From: Pseudaminobacter salicylatoxidans
Lineage (GTDB): Bacteria > Pseudomonadota > Alphaproteobacteria > Rhizobiales > Rhizobiaceae
Reading direction: 5' to 3'
Assembly (NCBI RefSeq): GCF_003148475.1
Contig: NZ_QGGG01000011.1
Span: 62,001 to 126,000, forward strand
Length of the DNA stretch: 64,000 bases
Positions 7,987-18,456 of the stretch are shown here, in pieces. The translations under genes and the position numbers were made by a program. Within the stretch, counting starts at the first letter, position 1. The number at the start of each line of letters is the position of its first letter. The notes under the pieces were generated by a model. The model was not told the DNA's origin. It did no database searches and saw only the letters and a program-made list of their open reading frames with translations.

Positions 7987-8502
7987 ATGGCGGTTTCGAA
8001 ATCCAGCTACGAGTATGAGGAGCTGCTTGCCTGCGCCCGCGGCGAACTGTTCGGCCCGGGCAATGCCCAGCTTCCTTATCCGCCGATGCTGATGTTCAAC
8101 CGGATCACCGAAATCAGCGAAAGCGGCGGCGAGTTCGACAAGGGTTTCGTGCGCGCCGAACTCGACATCACCCGCGATCTCTGGTTCTTCCCCTGCCATT
8201 TCATCAACGATCCGGTCATGCCCGGCTGTCTCGGCCTCGATGCGCTGTGGCAGCTTTCGGGCTTCTTCCTCGGATGGCTCGGCGAGCCCGGCAAGGGCCG
8301 CGCGCTTTCCACCGGCGAGGTGAAGTTCACCGGCATGGTCACTCCCGCCAACAAGAAGGTCGAGTACGGCGTCGATTTCAAGCGCGTGATGCGTGGACGC
8401 CTGGTGCTCGGTATCGGCGACGGCTGGCTGAAGGCCGACGGCGAAACCATCTATAAGGCCACCGACCTGCGCGTCGGCCTGTTCAAGGAAGCGGCCGCCT
8501 GA
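7987..8502 (+). CDS. fabA: 3-hydroxydecanoyl-ACP dehydratase/isomerase FabA
   Basis: FabA dehydrates 3-hydroxyacyl-ACP and isomerises the trans-2 to the cis-3 decenoyl intermediate, the entry to unsaturated fatty acids. The 171-residue protein has the active-site histidine at H71 in [10 protein letters not shown] and aspartate at D85 in [12 protein letters not shown], one residue offset from E. coli H70/D84. It begins a fabA-fabB-fabI operon closed by a terminator at 10611. Confidence 0.97.
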   Translation: MAVSKSSYEYEELLACARGELFGPGNAQLPYPPMLMFNRITEISESGGEFDKGFVRAELDITRDLWFFPCHFINDPVMPGCLGLDALWQLSGFFLGWLGEPGKGRALSTGEVKFTGMVTPANKKVEYGVDFKRVMRGRLVLGIGDGWLKADGETIYKATDLRVGLFKEAAA

Positions 8503-8539
8503 TCCCGCAGGGAGCACGGCGGGCCATCAAGGAGCATTC

Positions 8540-9760
8540 ATGAGACGTGTTGTTGTTACCGGCCTCGGCATCGTATCATCCATCGGGAACAACGCGGACG
8601 AGGTAACCGCCTCGCTGCGTGACGCGAAATCGGGCATCACGTTCTCCGATTCCTTTGCCGAACACGGCTTCCGCTCGCAGGTCTGGGGAGCGCCGACGCT
8701 CGACCCGACCGAGTTGGTCGACCGCCGCGCCATGCGCTTCCTGTCGCGCGGCGGTGCGTGGAACCATGTCGCCATGGAGCAGGCCATCGCCGACGCCGGC
8801 CTGGAGCAGGGCGACATCACCAATGAGCGCACCGGCATCGTCATGGGTTCGGGCGGTCCTTCCACCCGCACCATCGTGGAAGCGGCCGAAACCACGCTGA
8901 AGAACGGCAGCCCGAAGCGAATCGGGCCGTTTGCCGTGCCGAAGGCGATGTCGTCCACCGCCTCCGCCACGCTCGCCACCTGGTTCAAGATCCACGGCGT
9001 GAACTATTCGATCTCGTCGGCATGTTCGACCTCGGCGCATTGCATCGGCAACGCCGCCGAGCTCATCCAGTGGGGCAAGCAGGACGTGATGTTCGCGGGC
9101 GGCCACGAAGATCTCGACTGGACGATGTCGGACCTGTTCGACGCCATGGGCGCGATGTCTTCCAAGCACAACGATACGCCTTCGAGCGCCTCGCGCGCCT
9201 ATGACGTGACCCGTGACGGCTTCGTCATCGCCGGCGGCGCCGGCGTGCTGGTGCTTGAGGAACTGGAGCACGCCAAGGCGCGCGGCGCCAAGATTTACTG
9301 CGAACTCGTCGGCTACGGCGCGACCTCCGACGGCTACGACATGGTGGCGCTGTCGGGCGAAGGCGCGGTGCGCTGCATGAAGCAGGCCATGGCGACCGTT
9401 TCGGGCAAGATCGACTATATCAATACCCACGGCACTTCGACGCCGGTGGGCGATTCCGGCGAGATGAAGGCGGTGCGCGAGGTGTTCGGCAACGACATTC
9501 CGCCGATCCAGTCCACGAAGTCGCTGACGGGCCATTCCCTGGGCGCGGCAGGCGTACAGGAATCGATCTATTCGATCCTGATGATGCAGGCCGGCTTTAT
9601 CGGCGAAAGCGCCCATATCACCGAGCTGGACCCGGAATTCGAGGGCATGCCGATCGTGCGCAAGCGCATCGACAACGCAAAGATCGACACTGTGCTGTCG
9701 AACTCCTTCGGCTTCGGCGGCACCAATGCCACGCTGGTCTTCCAGCGCTTCAACGGCTGA
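8540..9760 (+). CDS. fabB: 3-oxoacyl-ACP synthase I FabB
   Basis: FabB elongates the cis-3-decenoyl-ACP made by FabA. The 406-residue protein carries the condensing-enzyme triad: C162 in [11 protein letters not shown]297 in [11 protein letters not shown] and H332 in [10 protein letters not shown], matching E. coli C163/H298/H333. The C-terminal [14 protein letters not shown] is canonical. It lies 37 bases after fabA with AAGGAG before the ATG. Confidence 0.97.
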   Translation: MRRVVVTGLGIVSSIGNNADEVTASLRDAKSGITFSDSFAEHGFRSQVWGAPTLDPTELVDRRAMRFLSRGGAWNHVAMEQAIADAGLEQGDITNERTGIVMGSGGPSTRTIVEAAETTLKNGSPKRIGPFAVPKAMSSTASATLATWFKIHGVNYSISSACSTSAHCIGNAAELIQWGKQDVMFAGGHEDLDWTMSDLFDAMGAMSSKHNDTPSSASRAYDVTRDGFVIAGGAGVLVLEELEHAKARGAKIYCELVGYGATSDGYDMVALSGEGAVRCMKQAMATVSGKIDYINTHGTSTPVGDSGEMKAVREVFGNDIPPIQSTKSLTGHSLGAAGVQESIYSILMMQAGFIGESAHITELDPEFEGMPIVRKRIDNAKIDTVLSNSFGFGGTNATLVFQRFNG

Positions 9761-9773
9761 GGGTATTCTTCCG

Positions 9774-10583
9774 ATGGAAGGTTTGATGAAAGGCAAGCGC
9801 GGCCTCGTCATGGGCGTCGCGAACGACCACTCGATCGCCTGGGGCATCGCCCGCCGGCTGCACGAACACGGCGCGGAGATGGCCTTCACCTATCAGGGCG
9901 AGGCGTTCGGCCGCCGCGTGAAACCACTGGCCGATCAGGTCAACGCTTCGCTGGTGTTGCCCTGTGACGTGGAGGACAGCGCCTCTGTGGCCTCCGTGTT
10001 CGAGACGCTGGGCGACAAATGGGGCGGGCTGGACTTCATCGTCCACGCCATCGGCTTCTCCGACAAGAACGAGCTGAAGGGCCTCTACGCCAACACCACG
10101 CGCGAGAATTTCATCCGCACGATGGTGATCTCCTGCTATTCCTTCACCGAAGTCGCGCGCCATGCCGCCGGCCTGATGAAGCAAGGCGGCTCAATGCTGA
10201 CGCTCACCTATGCCGGCTCCACGCGCGTCATGCCCAACTATAACGTCATGGGCGTGGCCAAGGCCGGGCTGGAAGCCAGCGTCCGCTACCTCGCCGACGA
10301 CTATGGCCCCAACGGCATCCGCGTCAACGCCATTTCGGCCGGCCCGGTGCGCACGCTGGCGGGCGCGGGCATTGCCGACGCGCGCCACATGTTCTCCTAC
10401 CAGCAGCGCAATTCGCCGCTGCGCCGCACCGTCACGCTCGACGAGGTCGGCGGCTCGGCGCTCTATCTCTTGTCCGACCTGTCCTCCGGCGTGACCGGCG
10501 AAATCCATTATGTGGATTCCGGCTATCACATCGTCTCCATGCCGACGCTGGACGAGCTGAAGCAGAGCGACCACGGCGAATAA
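9774..10583 (+). CDS. fabI: Enoyl-ACP reductase (NADH) FabI
   Basis: FabI performs the last reduction of each fatty acid elongation round. The 269-residue product has the FabI-type nucleotide loop GVANDHSIAWGIA and the catalytic residues Y146, Y156 and K163 (TYAGS; NYNVMGVAKAG), at the same numbers as E. coli. It also has the ISAGPVRTLAG loop that binds triclosan and diazaborines in relatives. ATG 9774 (MEGLMKGKRG) is preferred; ATG 9786 is an alternative. It is the last gene of the fab operon. Confidence 0.96.
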   Translation: MEGLMKGKRGLVMGVANDHSIAWGIARRLHEHGAEMAFTYQGEAFGRRVKPLADQVNASLVLPCDVEDSASVASVFETLGDKWGGLDFIVHAIGFSDKNELKGLYANTTRENFIRTMVISCYSFTEVARHAAGLMKQGGSMLTLTYAGSTRVMPNYNVMGVAKAGLEASVRYLADDYGPNGIRVNAISAGPVRTLAGAGIADARHMFSYQQRNSPLRRTVTLDEVGGSALYLLSDLSSGVTGEIHYVDSGYHIVSMPTLDELKQSDHGE

Positions 10584-10610
10584 GCCGGGCGGAAAATACT
10601 CAGTACGACA

Positions 10611-10640
10611 AACGGCCGGTCAAACCGGCCGTTTTCTTTT
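10611..10640 (+). terminator. Rho-independent terminator of fabA-fabB-fabI
   Basis: A 10-bp perfect stem AACGGCCGGT / ACCGGCCGTT with a CAA loop is followed by TTCTTTT, 28 bases after the fabI stop. Confidence 0.9.
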
Positions 10641-10702
10641 ACGGCCTGCGCAAATTCCCGCCTGGGAAGCATCAAGCACGCCGCCGAGCGCGACCATGCC
10701 AA

Positions 10703-10736
10703 ACGAAAACGGGCGTCACCTTGCGGTGACGCCCGT
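10703..10736 (-). terminator. Rho-independent terminator of pnp
   Basis: On the minus strand a 12-bp perfect stem ACGGGCGTCACC / GGTGACGCCCGT with a four-base loop (10709-10736) is followed by TTTCGTTT. It lies 25 bases beyond the pnp stop and ends the rimP-to-pnp block. Confidence 0.88.
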
Positions 10737-10760
10737 TCGATTGTCAGGATGTCGTCGCTA

Positions 10761-12908
10761 TCAGGCGACGGTTTCCTCGTCCTCGGACTTCTTTTCCTTG
10801 ACGATTTCCTTGCCGGTCTCCTGATCGACGACCTTCATCGACAGGCGAACCTTGCCGCGCTCGTCGAAGCCCATGAGCTTGACGTAGACCTTGTCGCCTT
10901 CCTTGACGACATCGGTGGTCTTGGCGACGCGCTCGCCGGAGAGCTGCGAGATGTGAACCAGACCGTCACGCGGGCCGAAGAAGTTGACGAAGGCGCCGAA
11001 GTCGGCGGTCTTGACGACCGTGCCCTCGTAGATTTCGCCGACTTCCGGCTCGGCCACGATGGTGTGGATCCACTTCTTGGCCGCCTCGATCTCCTTGGCG
11101 CTGGCCGAAGCGATCTTGACGGTGCCGTCGTCCTCGATGTTGATCTTGGCGCCGGTCTTTTCCACGATCTCGCGGATGACCTTGCCGCCCGAGCCGATCA
11201 CGTCGCGGATCTTGTCGGTCGGGATATGCATGACCTCGATGCGCGGCGCGAATTCGCCGAGTTCCTTGCGGCCCTCGGTGATGGCCTTCGACATTTCACC
11301 CAGGATATGGATGCGGCCATCCTTGGCCTGGTCGAGGGCGATCTTCATGATCTCCTCGGTGATGCCGCTGATCTTGATGTCCATCTGCAGCGAGGTGATG
11401 CCACCGGCAGTGCCGGCCACCTTGAAGTCCATGTCGCCGAGATGGTCCTCGTCGCCGAGGATGTCGGAGAGAACCGCAAAGCGCTCTTCTTCCTTGATCA
11501 GGCCCATGGCGATGCCGGCAACCGGCTTGGCCAGCGGCACGCCGGCATCCATCAGCGCCAGCGAGGTGCCGCACACGGTCGCCATCGAGGACGAACCGTT
11601 GGACTCGGTGATCTCCGAGACGGCGCGCAGCGTGTAGGGGAACTGCTCCGCGCTCGGCAGCATCGGGTGGATGGCGCGCCAGGCCAGCTTGCCATGGCCG
11701 ATTTCGCGGCGGCCGGGCGAGCCCATGCGGCCCGTCTCACCCACCGAATAGGGCGGGAAGTTGTAGTGGAGCAGGAAGGTTTCCTTGCGGGTGCCGGTCA
11801 GCTCGTCCACAAACTGCTCGTCCTCGCCGGTCCCGAGCGTGGCGACCACGATCGCCTGCGTCTCACCACGGGTGAACAGCGCCGAGCCGTGGGTGCGCGG
11901 CAGAAGGCCGACTTCCGCAACGATCGGGCGAACCGTCTTGAGATCGCGACCATCGATGCGCGAGCCGGTGTCGAGGATGTTCCAGCGCACGATCTTGGCC
12001 TGGAGTTCCTTGAACACGGTGGCGACCTGCTCGGAAGCCCATTTCGGAGCTTCTTCGCCCTCGGCGGCGAAGGCGGCCTTGACCTTGGCCTTGGCAGCGT
12101 CGACGGCGGCGTAGCGGGCCTGCTTGTCGGTGATCTTGTAGGCTTCGCGCAGATCGCTCTCGGCGATCGCCAGCATTTCCTTCTCGAGTTCCGAGAGGTC
12201 TTCGGCGGCGTGCTCGCGCGGCTCCTTGGCGGCAGCCTCGGCCAGCTTGATGATGGCGTCGATCACCGGCTGGAAGCCCTTGTGGCCGAACATGACGGCG
12301 CCGAGCATGACGTCTTCGTCAAGCTCCCGGGCTTCCGACTCGACCATCAGCACGGCATCGCCGGTGCCGGCCACGACGAGATCGAGCTTGGACTCGGGCA
12401 TCTCGTCGATGTAGGGGTTGAGCACATATTCGCCATTGATGTAGCCGACGCGCGCACCGCCGATCGGGCCCATGAAGGGCACGCCCGAAAGCGTCAGCGC
12501 CGCCGAGGCCGCAACCATCGACACGATGTCCGGATTGTTCTCCAGATCGTGCTGCATGACGGTGATGATGACCTGCGTGTCGTTCTTGTAGCCGTCGGCG
12601 AAAAGCGGACGGATCGGGCGGTCGATGAGGCGCGAAACCAGCGTTTCGTTCTCGCTCGGACGGCCTTCACGCTTGAAATAGCCGCCCGGGATCTTGCCGG
12701 CGGCATAGGTCTTTTCCTGATAGTTGACGGTCAGCGGGAAGAAATCCTGGCCCGGCTTCGGCTCCTTGGCCGAAACGATGGTGGCCAGCACGACGGTCTC
12801 GCCATAGGTGGCAAGCACGGCGCCGTCGGCCTGACGGGCGATCTTGCCGGTTTCGAGCTTGAGCGGCCGACCCGCCCACTCGATTTCAACGGAGTGATGA
12901 TTGAACAT
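10761..12908 (-). CDS. pnp: Polyribonucleotide nucleotidyltransferase (PNPase)
   Basis: PNPase degrades RNA 3' to 5' by phosphorolysis and is part of the degradosome. The 715-residue protein has two RNase PH domains (from [21 protein letters not shown], and from [13 protein letters not shown]), the helical linker between them, and a KH domain with [11 protein letters not shown] near 560. An S1 domain follows ([20 protein letters not shown]) with an acidic tail. The start at 12908 has an AAGGACAGG site. The frame is open about 104 codons further upstream, but that part is non-conserved and lies in the pnp leader. Confidence 0.97.
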   Translation of the reverse strand: MFNHHSVEIEWAGRPLKLETGKIARQADGAVLATYGETVVLATIVSAKEPKPGQDFFPLTVNYQEKTYAAGKIPGGYFKREGRPSENETLVSRLIDRPIRPLFADGYKNDTQVIITVMQHDLENNPDIVSMVAASAALTLSGVPFMGPIGGARVGYINGEYVLNPYIDEMPESKLDLVVAGTGDAVLMVESEARELDEDVMLGAVMFGHKGFQPVIDAIIKLAEAAAKEPREHAAEDLSELEKEMLAIAESDLREAYKITDKQARYAAVDAAKAKVKAAFAAEGEEAPKWASEQVATVFKELQAKIVRWNILDTGSRIDGRDLKTVRPIVAEVGLLPRTHGSALFTRGETQAIVVATLGTGEDEQFVDELTGTRKETFLLHYNFPPYSVGETGRMGSPGRREIGHGKLAWRAIHPMLPSAEQFPYTLRAVSEITESNGSSSMATVCGTSLALMDAGVPLAKPVAGIAMGLIKEEERFAVLSDILGDEDHLGDMDFKVAGTAGGITSLQMDIKISGITEEIMKIALDQAKDGRIHILGEMSKAITEGRKELGEFAPRIEVMHIPTDKIRDVIGSGGKVIREIVEKTGAKINIEDDGTVKIASASAKEIEAAKKWIHTIVAEPEVGEIYEGTVVKTADFGAFVNFFGPRDGLVHISQLSGERVAKTTDVVKEGDKVYVKLMGFDERGKVRLSMKVVDQETGKEIVKEKKSEDEETVA

Positions 12909-13115
12909 GTCCTGTCCTTCAAATACGGGAGGACGCGCGCGGGGCGCGCATCCCTCCCTGGCTTGTTCCGGACGAGCCACGGGCAAGACAACGGGAGGTC
13001 TGGACTTCAAGCGCCAGTGAAAGGCGCGCCAGGCATCCTGCAATCCTGCCCCATGACCAGTCCCATGGTCGGTCTCGGCCGGCCCTCGCCTCGCCGAAAC
13101 TGATGGCGCCTGATT

Positions 13116-13144
13116 TGCCGGAAGAAATTCATGCATTTCCGGCA
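13116..13144 (-). promoter_or_regulatory. Hairpin in the pnp leader
   Basis: A perfect 8-bp stem TGCCGGAA / TTCCGGCA with a 13-base loop lies in the rpsO-pnp spacer, about 210 bases before the pnp start. It lacks a T-run, so it is more likely a processing or regulatory hairpin than a terminator. Confidence 0.45.
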
Positions 13145-13188
13145 TCTGGACGCTCGCGAACCCGGCGCGAAGCCGGACCCGGATGGCA

Positions 13189-13218
13189 GACCGGCGGACC
13201 TTCGAAGGTCCGCCGGTC
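13189..13218 (-). terminator. 30-bp perfect palindrome just after rpsO
   Basis: GACCGGCGGACCTTC joined to its exact complement GAAGGTCCGCCGGTC gives a 15-bp arm palindrome starting 7 bases beyond the rpsO stop. There is no T-run. It could be an attenuating terminator, an RNase III site or a 3'-end stabiliser for rpsO mRNA. Confidence 0.55.
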
Positions 13219-13224
13219 AAGATA

Positions 13225-13494
13225 TTAACGACGCAGGCCGAGCTTCTCGATCAGCGTCTGGTAACGGGCCTCATCCTTGCGCTTGAGATAGTCAAGCAGG
13301 CTGCGGCGCTGCGAAACCAGAGCCAGAAGACCACGGCGGGAATGGTTGTCCTTCTTGTGGTCCTTGAAGTGCTCGGTCAGGTTCTTGATGCGCTCCGAGA
13401 GAACGGCAACCTGAACCTCGGGCGAACCCGTATCACCCTTGGCGGTGGCGAACTCGGCAAGCAATTCCTTCTTGCGTTCGGCAGTGATCGACAT
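13225..13494 (-). CDS. rpsO: 30S ribosomal protein S15
   Basis: The 89-residue product has the full family length and the conserved core ([46 protein letters not shown]). S15 binds 16S rRNA early in small-subunit assembly. The ATG at 13494 follows GAAAGGA. The gene lies between truB and pnp as in most proteobacteria. Confidence 0.98.
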   Translation of the reverse strand: MSITAERKKELLAEFATAKGDTGSPEVQVAVLSERIKNLTEHFKDHKKDNHSRRGLLALVSQRRSLLDYLKRKDEARYQTLIEKLGLRR

Positions 13495-13657
13495 CGTGTT
13501 TTTCCTTTCGATCTGGAGGAAACGAGATGCCCGCAGCCGGGATGTCGTCCAGCAGGGGCCGATGCACATTGCGCCCCGTTGGCACAATGCTGCGGGGCGT
13601 ATAGTCCAAAACGCGCGAAAAGACCAGCGTTATTGCAAAATGGCTGCCAAAGCCCGC

Positions 13658-14608
13658 TCAAACGCTGAAAACGCGCCGCGGCTTGAACATGCCAGCCTCG
13701 ATCGCGCCGATGGCCACCAGCTTGCCGCGCGCGGTGACGCAGGCCTCCTCGGCCTCCACCGGCGCATCGCGGCCGCGGATGATGACGGGATTGCCGAGCC
13801 GCACCTTCGTGGCGGCATCGTCGCTCAGCGCCACCTGCGGCAGACAATCGAGCGCCGCGCCGGTGTCGATCAGGAAATCGTCGAGAGCGTGAAAATCGAG
13901 GGCAACGCCCGCATTCCTGTCCTCGGCGGAAGGGGCGGCAGCCTCCATGTCCGGCAGCGTGACGAAATCCTCTTCTGTGAAGGGATCGACCTCGACACGG
14001 CGCAATGCCGCGATATGGCCATAGCAGCCGAGATCGCGGCCCATGTCGCGCGCCAGCGAGCGGACATAGGTGCCCTTGCCGCATTCGATTTCGAACACGG
14101 TATGTCCTTCAGGCGTGGTTTCGACGATGTCGAGCCGGCCGATCTCGATCTCACGCGCCGGAATCTCGACCTTCTCGCCTTCGCGAGCCAGGTCGTAGGC
14201 GCGCTCGCCCGCGATCTTGATTGCCGAGAACTGCGGCGGCGTTTGCATGATCACGCCCGTATATTTGGGCAGCAGCGCGCGGATTTCCGCCTCGGTCGGC
14301 CGCTTGTCGGAGGTTTCTGTGACCGGGCCTTCAAGGTCGTCGGTCGAGCGCTCCTCGCCCCAGGCGACGGTGAACCGGTAAACCTTGGCGCCATCCATCA
14401 CATAGGGCACCGTCTTGGTGGCCTCGCCCAGAGCGATCGGGAGCATGCCGGAAGCGAGCGGATCGAGCGTGCCGGCATGTCCCGCCTTCTCGGCCTGGAA
14501 CAGCCACTTGATCTTGGACACGGCCTCGGTCGAGCCCATGCCGACCGGTTTGTCGAGGATTACCCAGCCGGAAACCGGCCGGCCCTTCTTCTTGCCTCGG
14601 CGACCCAT
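13658..14608 (-). CDS. truB: tRNA pseudouridine(55) synthase TruB
   Basis: TruB makes pseudouridine 55 in the T-loop of tRNAs. The 316-residue product shows the catalytic aspartate in [14 protein letters not shown], the KxYxF-like [10 protein letters not shown] and the [12 protein letters not shown] motif. The start [21 protein letters not shown] lies one base after the rbfA stop, so the two are coupled. Confidence 0.96.
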   Translation of the reverse strand: MGRRGKKKGRPVSGWVILDKPVGMGSTEAVSKIKWLFQAEKAGHAGTLDPLASGMLPIALGEATKTVPYVMDGAKVYRFTVAWGEERSTDDLEGPVTETSDKRPTEAEIRALLPKYTGVIMQTPPQFSAIKIAGERAYDLAREGEKVEIPAREIEIGRLDIVETTPEGHTVFEIECGKGTYVRSLARDMGRDLGCYGHIAALRRVEVDPFTEEDFVTLPDMEAAAPSAEDRNAGVALDFHALDDFLIDTGAALDCLPQVALSDDAATKVRLGNPVIIRGRDAPVEAEEACVTARGKLVAIGAIEAGMFKPRRVFSV

Positions 14609-14609
14609 C

Positions 14610-15023
14610 TTACTGTTCCTGCTCCTTGTCGTCGTCGGCATCCAAATCCCGGCTCACTTCGGGGGATTTGAGCAGTTCATTGATCCTGGTGAAGTTGTCG
14701 AAGCTCGTATCGAGCCGGAAACGGAATTCGGGCATGTATTTCATCTGCCGCAGCGCCGGCGATACGCGGCCGCGAATGAAACGCGTGTGACGGTTGAGCG
14801 CCTCGACCACGGCATTGTCGTCGGGTGCGCCCAGCGGCGAAACGAACGCGGTGGCGATTTTCAGGTCGGGCGACATGCGCACCTCCGAGATCGAGATCAC
14901 CGTCGCTTCGATCAGATCGTCGCGCACCTCGCCGCGCTGGAGCAACTCGGAAAGGGCATGACGCACCTGCTCGCCGACGCGCAACATACGCTGGGAGGGG
15001 CCGGAAGAATGGGAACGTGACAT
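14610..15023 (-). CDS. rbfA: 30S ribosome-binding factor RbfA
   Basis: RbfA is a late 30S maturation factor. The 137-residue protein has the KH-like fold markers [41 protein letters not shown] and the P-E-F-R-F-x-x-D-T-S-F-D pattern near residue 105, with an acidic tail typical of alphaproteobacteria. It sits between infB and truB as expected. Confidence 0.95.
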   Translation of the reverse strand: MSRSHSSGPSQRMLRVGEQVRHALSELLQRGEVRDDLIEATVISISEVRMSPDLKIATAFVSPLGAPDDNAVVEALNRHTRFIRGRVSPALRQMKYMPEFRFRLDTSFDNFTRINELLKSPEVSRDLDADDDKEQEQ

Positions 15024-15143
15024 TGTCTGGTGCAATCCTGAATGATCATGGACCGCGGGATCAAACCGCGAGCACAAAACCGGCCGGCCGACGGCGGTGC
15101 GAGGCACCACCGTCCAGCAAGCCGGTCAGTTCATTATGCGCGC

Positions 15144-17771
15144 TTAGAGCGTGCGGGTCACCATCTCGACGCGGAAGCACTCGATGATGTCGCCCTGGCG
15201 GATGTCTTCGTAGTTCTGGAAGGCCATACCGCATTCCTGGCCACCCGGCACTTCCGAGACCTCGTCCTTGAAGCGCTTCAGCGTCTTTAGCGTGCCTTCG
15301 TGGATGACGACGTTGTCGCGGATCAGGCGTACGCCAGCACCACGCTCCACCTTGCCCTCGGTCACGCGGCAGCCGGCAACCTTGCCGACCTTGGTGATGT
15401 GGAACACCTCGAGGATCTCGGCATTGCCGATGAAGGTCTCGCGACGCTCCGGCGACAGCAGGCCCGACATGGCGTCCTTGATGTCATCCACAAGGCTGTA
15501 GATGATGCTGTAGTAGCGGATGTCGATGCCCGCAGCTTCGGCTGCCTGGCGCGCCTGCGGATTGGCGCGAACGTTGAAGCCGATGACGACGGCACCGGAC
15601 GTCTCGGCCAGCGAGATGTCGCTTTCCGTGATACCGCCGGCGCCGGCATGCACGATGCGCGCGCGAACCTCGTCGGTGCCGAGCTTGTCGAGCGCGGCCA
15701 CGATGGCCTCCACCGAGCCCTGCACGTCGCCCTTGATGACCAGCGGAAATTCCTTCAGGCCGCTGGACTGGAGCTGCGACATCATATGTTCGAGCGAACC
15801 GCGCTGACCGGCATGCTTGGCGGCAGCCTTGTCGCGCGCCTTGCGCTGGCGGTATTCGGTGATCTCGCGCGCCCTGGCCTCGTCGTGGACCACAGCGAAG
15901 CGGTCGCCCGCCTGCGGCGTGCCCTGAAGGCCAAGGATTTCCACCGGCGTGGAAGGCAGAGCTTCCTTGATATGGTCGCCGCGATCGGTCACCAGCGCAC
16001 GCACGCGGCCCCATTCGTTGCCGGCCACGACGATGTCGCCGACCAGCAGCGTACCGGTCTGCACCAGTGCAGTGGCGACAGGACCACGGCCCTTGTCGAG
16101 CTTGGCCTCGATGATCGCGCCTTCGGCCGTGCGGTTCGGGTTGGCCTGAAGGTCGAGCACCTCCGCTTGCAGAAGCACCGCTTCGAGCAGCTTGTCGAGA
16201 TTGGTTCCCTTGGTGGCGGAAACCTCGACCTCGAGCACGTCGCCGCCCATCGACTCCACGAAGACTTCGTGCTGCAGAAGCTGCGTGCGCACCTTCTGCG
16301 GATCGGCGCTCGGCTTGTCGATCTTGTTGATCGCAACGATGATCGGCACGCCCGCAGCCTTGGCATGGCTGATCGACTCGATCGTCTGCGGCATGACCGA
16401 GTCGTCGGCCGCCACCACCAGGATGGCGATATCAGTCACCTGTGCGCCGCGCGCACGCATCGCAGTAAAGGCGGCGTGGCCGGGCGTGTCGATGAAGGTG
16501 ATTTTCTGGCCGTTCTTCTCGACCTGATAGGCGCCGATATGCTGGGTGATGCCACCGGCCTCGCCCGACACGACATTGGCGTTGCGGATGGCGTCCAGCA
16601 GCGAGGTCTTGCCGTGATCGACGTGGCCCATGATGGTGACCACCGGCGGACGCGGCAGCATGTCTTCCGGACGGTCGGCGATGTCGAACAGGCCTTCCTC
16701 GATGTCGGATTCGGCAACGCGGCGCACGGTGTGGCCGAATTCGGCCGCGACCAGTTCGGCCGTGTCGGCGTCGATAACGTCGCCCGGCTTGAGGATCTGG
16801 CCCTGCTTCATGAAGAACTTCACCACGTCCACGGCGCGCTCGGCCATACGACCGGCAAGCTCCTGAACGGTGATGGTTTCGGGCAGCACGACCTCACGCG
16901 AAATCTTCTCGCGCGGCTCCTGATGCATGGCCCGCTTGAACTTCTCCTGGCGGCGACGCATGGCCGACAGCGAACGTGCACGCGCATCACCGTCCTCGGA
17001 CAGCGCGCTGTTGAGCGTCAGCTTGCCGCGACGGCGATCTTCCTCGCCGCGCGTCTTGGCCGGGCGCGCGACCTCGGGGGTCACAGGGCGCTTGACCGGG
17101 ATGCCGCTGCGCGGCGACGGCGTGCTCTTGCTCTTGGCCTTCGGCTCCTCGACATCGGCCTCTTCCGCGACCGCGGCCTGCGGGGCGCGGCGGCGGGCAT
17201 CTTCCTCGGCCCGATGACGAGCTTCGGCCTCGGCCTTCAGGCGCGCTTCTTCCTCTGCCTGACGGCGTGCCGATTCCTCGCGCTCGCGACGGCGACGCTC
17301 ATCCTCTTCCTGACGGCGCTTGGATTCCTCGGCCGCACGGGCGCGGTCCTCGGCTTCGCGGGCGACGGCGTCCTCCAGCGCACGGCGACGCGCTTCCATC
17401 TCGCTCGACGACAGCTCGTTCAGTACCATGCCGGGACGTTCGGAAGGCGGAGCCGGCCGCGGCGCGGGGCGCGGGGCTTCGCGCCGGGCGACCGGAGCAG
17501 CAGGCGCGGCCTGTGTCTGAGGCTGAGGCTTGGGTGCTGCCGGCGCGGGGGCGGGCGTGGGCGCAGGAGCGGGCGCGGCGGCGACAGGCTCATGCTTCTC
17601 GCCGGGTATGGTGAACTTGCGCTTCTTTGTCTCGACGACGACCGACTTGGTGCGTCCGTGCGAGAAGTTCTGACGCACAGTACCCTGCTCCAGGCCGGGC
17701 CGCTTCAACGTCAAAGTCTTCTTCGTGTTGACGCTCAAAGTGTTGTCGTCTCCCGATTTCGTATCGCTCAT
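15144..17771 (-). CDS. infB: Translation initiation factor IF-2
   Basis: IF-2 is the GTPase that places initiator tRNA on the ribosome. The 875-residue product has an alphaproteobacterial N-terminus, then a long Ala/Pro-rich and Glu/Arg-rich low-complexity linker (about 75-240). The G domain follows, with GHVDHGKTS near 382, DTPGHAAF and NKID, and then domains II-IV. The start is [10 protein letters not shown], overlapping the end of the ylxR-like gene by four bases. Confidence 0.97.
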   Translation of the reverse strand: MSDTKSGDDNTLSVNTKKTLTLKRPGLEQGTVRQNFSHGRTKSVVVETKKRKFTIPGEKHEPVAAAPAPAPTPAPAPAAPKPQPQTQAAPAAPVARREAPRPAPRPAPPSERPGMVLNELSSSEMEARRRALEDAVAREAEDRARAAEESKRRQEEDERRRREREESARRQAEEEARLKAEAEARHRAEEDARRRAPQAAVAEEADVEEPKAKSKSTPSPRSGIPVKRPVTPEVARPAKTRGEEDRRRGKLTLNSALSEDGDARARSLSAMRRRQEKFKRAMHQEPREKISREVVLPETITVQELAGRMAERAVDVVKFFMKQGQILKPGDVIDADTAELVAAEFGHTVRRVAESDIEEGLFDIADRPEDMLPRPPVVTIMGHVDHGKTSLLDAIRNANVVSGEAGGITQHIGAYQVEKNGQKITFIDTPGHAAFTAMRARGAQVTDIAILVVAADDSVMPQTIESISHAKAAGVPIIVAINKIDKPSADPQKVRTQLLQHEVFVESMGGDVLEVEVSATKGTNLDKLLEAVLLQAEVLDLQANPNRTAEGAIIEAKLDKGRGPVATALVQTGTLLVGDIVVAGNEWGRVRALVTDRGDHIKEALPSTPVEILGLQGTPQAGDRFAVVHDEARAREITEYRQRKARDKAAAKHAGQRGSLEHMMSQLQSSGLKEFPLVIKGDVQGSVEAIVAALDKLGTDEVRARIVHAGAGGITESDISLAETSGAVVIGFNVRANPQARQAAEAAGIDIRYYSIIYSLVDDIKDAMSGLLSPERRETFIGNAEILEVFHITKVGKVAGCRVTEGKVERGAGVRLIRDNVVIHEGTLKTLKRFKDEVSEVPGGQECGMAFQNYEDIRQGDIIECFRVEMVTRTL

Positions 17772-18433
17772 TCCAAATCCTCTGCGGCCTCATCTTCGTC
17801 AGCAATCGCCGCAAACATTGCCCGATCTTCCGAGGATCCGCCCCGGTAACGGTCAAGCGCAACCATGCGCTTCTGCACCGCACGTCCCGCGTCCTGCGCG
17901 AGAACGGCTGCATGTATCACATTTGTGCCCCCCAATGCCAAACTCAAATCGGCTTCCGAAAAAAGTTTATAGGCATGGATGGCAGGTCCGCCCGCATAGG
18001 CAGTGGCCTTGCGTGCCTGGGTTATCTTGCGCAGACCGTCTTCCGACGCTTCCTCGGCATGCAGGACGAGAAGCGCCTGCCCGCTGCGGACTGCACTGTC
18101 GACCTTGGCCGCGCCCAGCGCGACCGCGCCGGCCTTTCGCGCCAACCCCAATGCGCCCAATGCCGTCCTGGCCAGAAGGCCATCCACCATCGCGCCGAGA
18201 TCCGGCACAACCGTGACATCCTTCCTGAAGGCACGCGCAAAGAGACTCTTACCGGCCGCCTTGTCTACATGTAGGCGATCGGCAGTGACCCAGCAACCAC
18301 GTCCGGGCAGCTTTCTTTTGAGATCCGGAACGACAGCACCGTCCGGCCCGACGACGAAACGAATCAGATCATCCGGTTCGGCGGTCTTGCGCGTAACGAT
18401 GCATGTGCGATCGTTCATCTCGTCGGGCGACAT
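17768..18433 (-). CDS. YlxR-family RNA-binding protein with C-terminal L7Ae-like domain
   Basis: The 221-residue protein joins two RNA-binding modules. Residues about 5-90 form a YlxR/DUF448 domain ([22 protein letters not shown], then PGRGCWV). Residues about 95-195 resemble the L7Ae/L30e fold ([24 protein letters not shown]). The fusion is usual in alphaproteobacteria, and the gene is always between nusA and infB. YlxR proteins have been linked to RNase P and to transcription control, but the role here is unknown. Start 18433 is used; a second ATG at 18418 is possible. Confidence 0.87.
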   Translation of the reverse strand: MSPDEMNDRTCIVTRKTAEPDDLIRFVVGPDGAVVPDLKRKLPGRGCWVTADRLHVDKAAGKSLFARAFRKDVTVVPDLGAMVDGLLARTALGALGLARKAGAVALGAAKVDSAVRSGQALLVLHAEEASEDGLRKITQARKATAYAGGPAIHAYKLFSEADLSLALGGTNVIHAAVLAQDAGRAVQKRMVALDRYRGGSSEDRAMFAAIADEDEAAEDLE

Positions 18434-18456
18434 ATCCTGTTTGATGCGTGGTCACC

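Larger units (their letters stand above)
12909..13224 (-). other. rpsO-pnp intergenic region / pnp leader
   Basis: These 316 bases separate rpsO from pnp. They hold two strong inverted repeats, listed separately at 13116-13144 and 13189-13218, and no convincing reading frame. A further short stem (GACCA/TGGTC) lies near 13054-13070. In enterobacteria the equivalent leader is cut by RNase III and then controls PNPase autoregulation; a similar role is possible here. Confidence 0.6.

Noticed and set aside
10749-13103. Plus-strand open frame of 784 codons opposite pnp
   Set aside because: It mirrors pnp, has repetitive Asp/Leu/Gly/His composition and no domain; antisense shadow.
15300-17849. Plus-strand open frame of 849 codons opposite infB
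   Set aside because: Antisense shadow of infB with Arg/His/Asp-rich composition.
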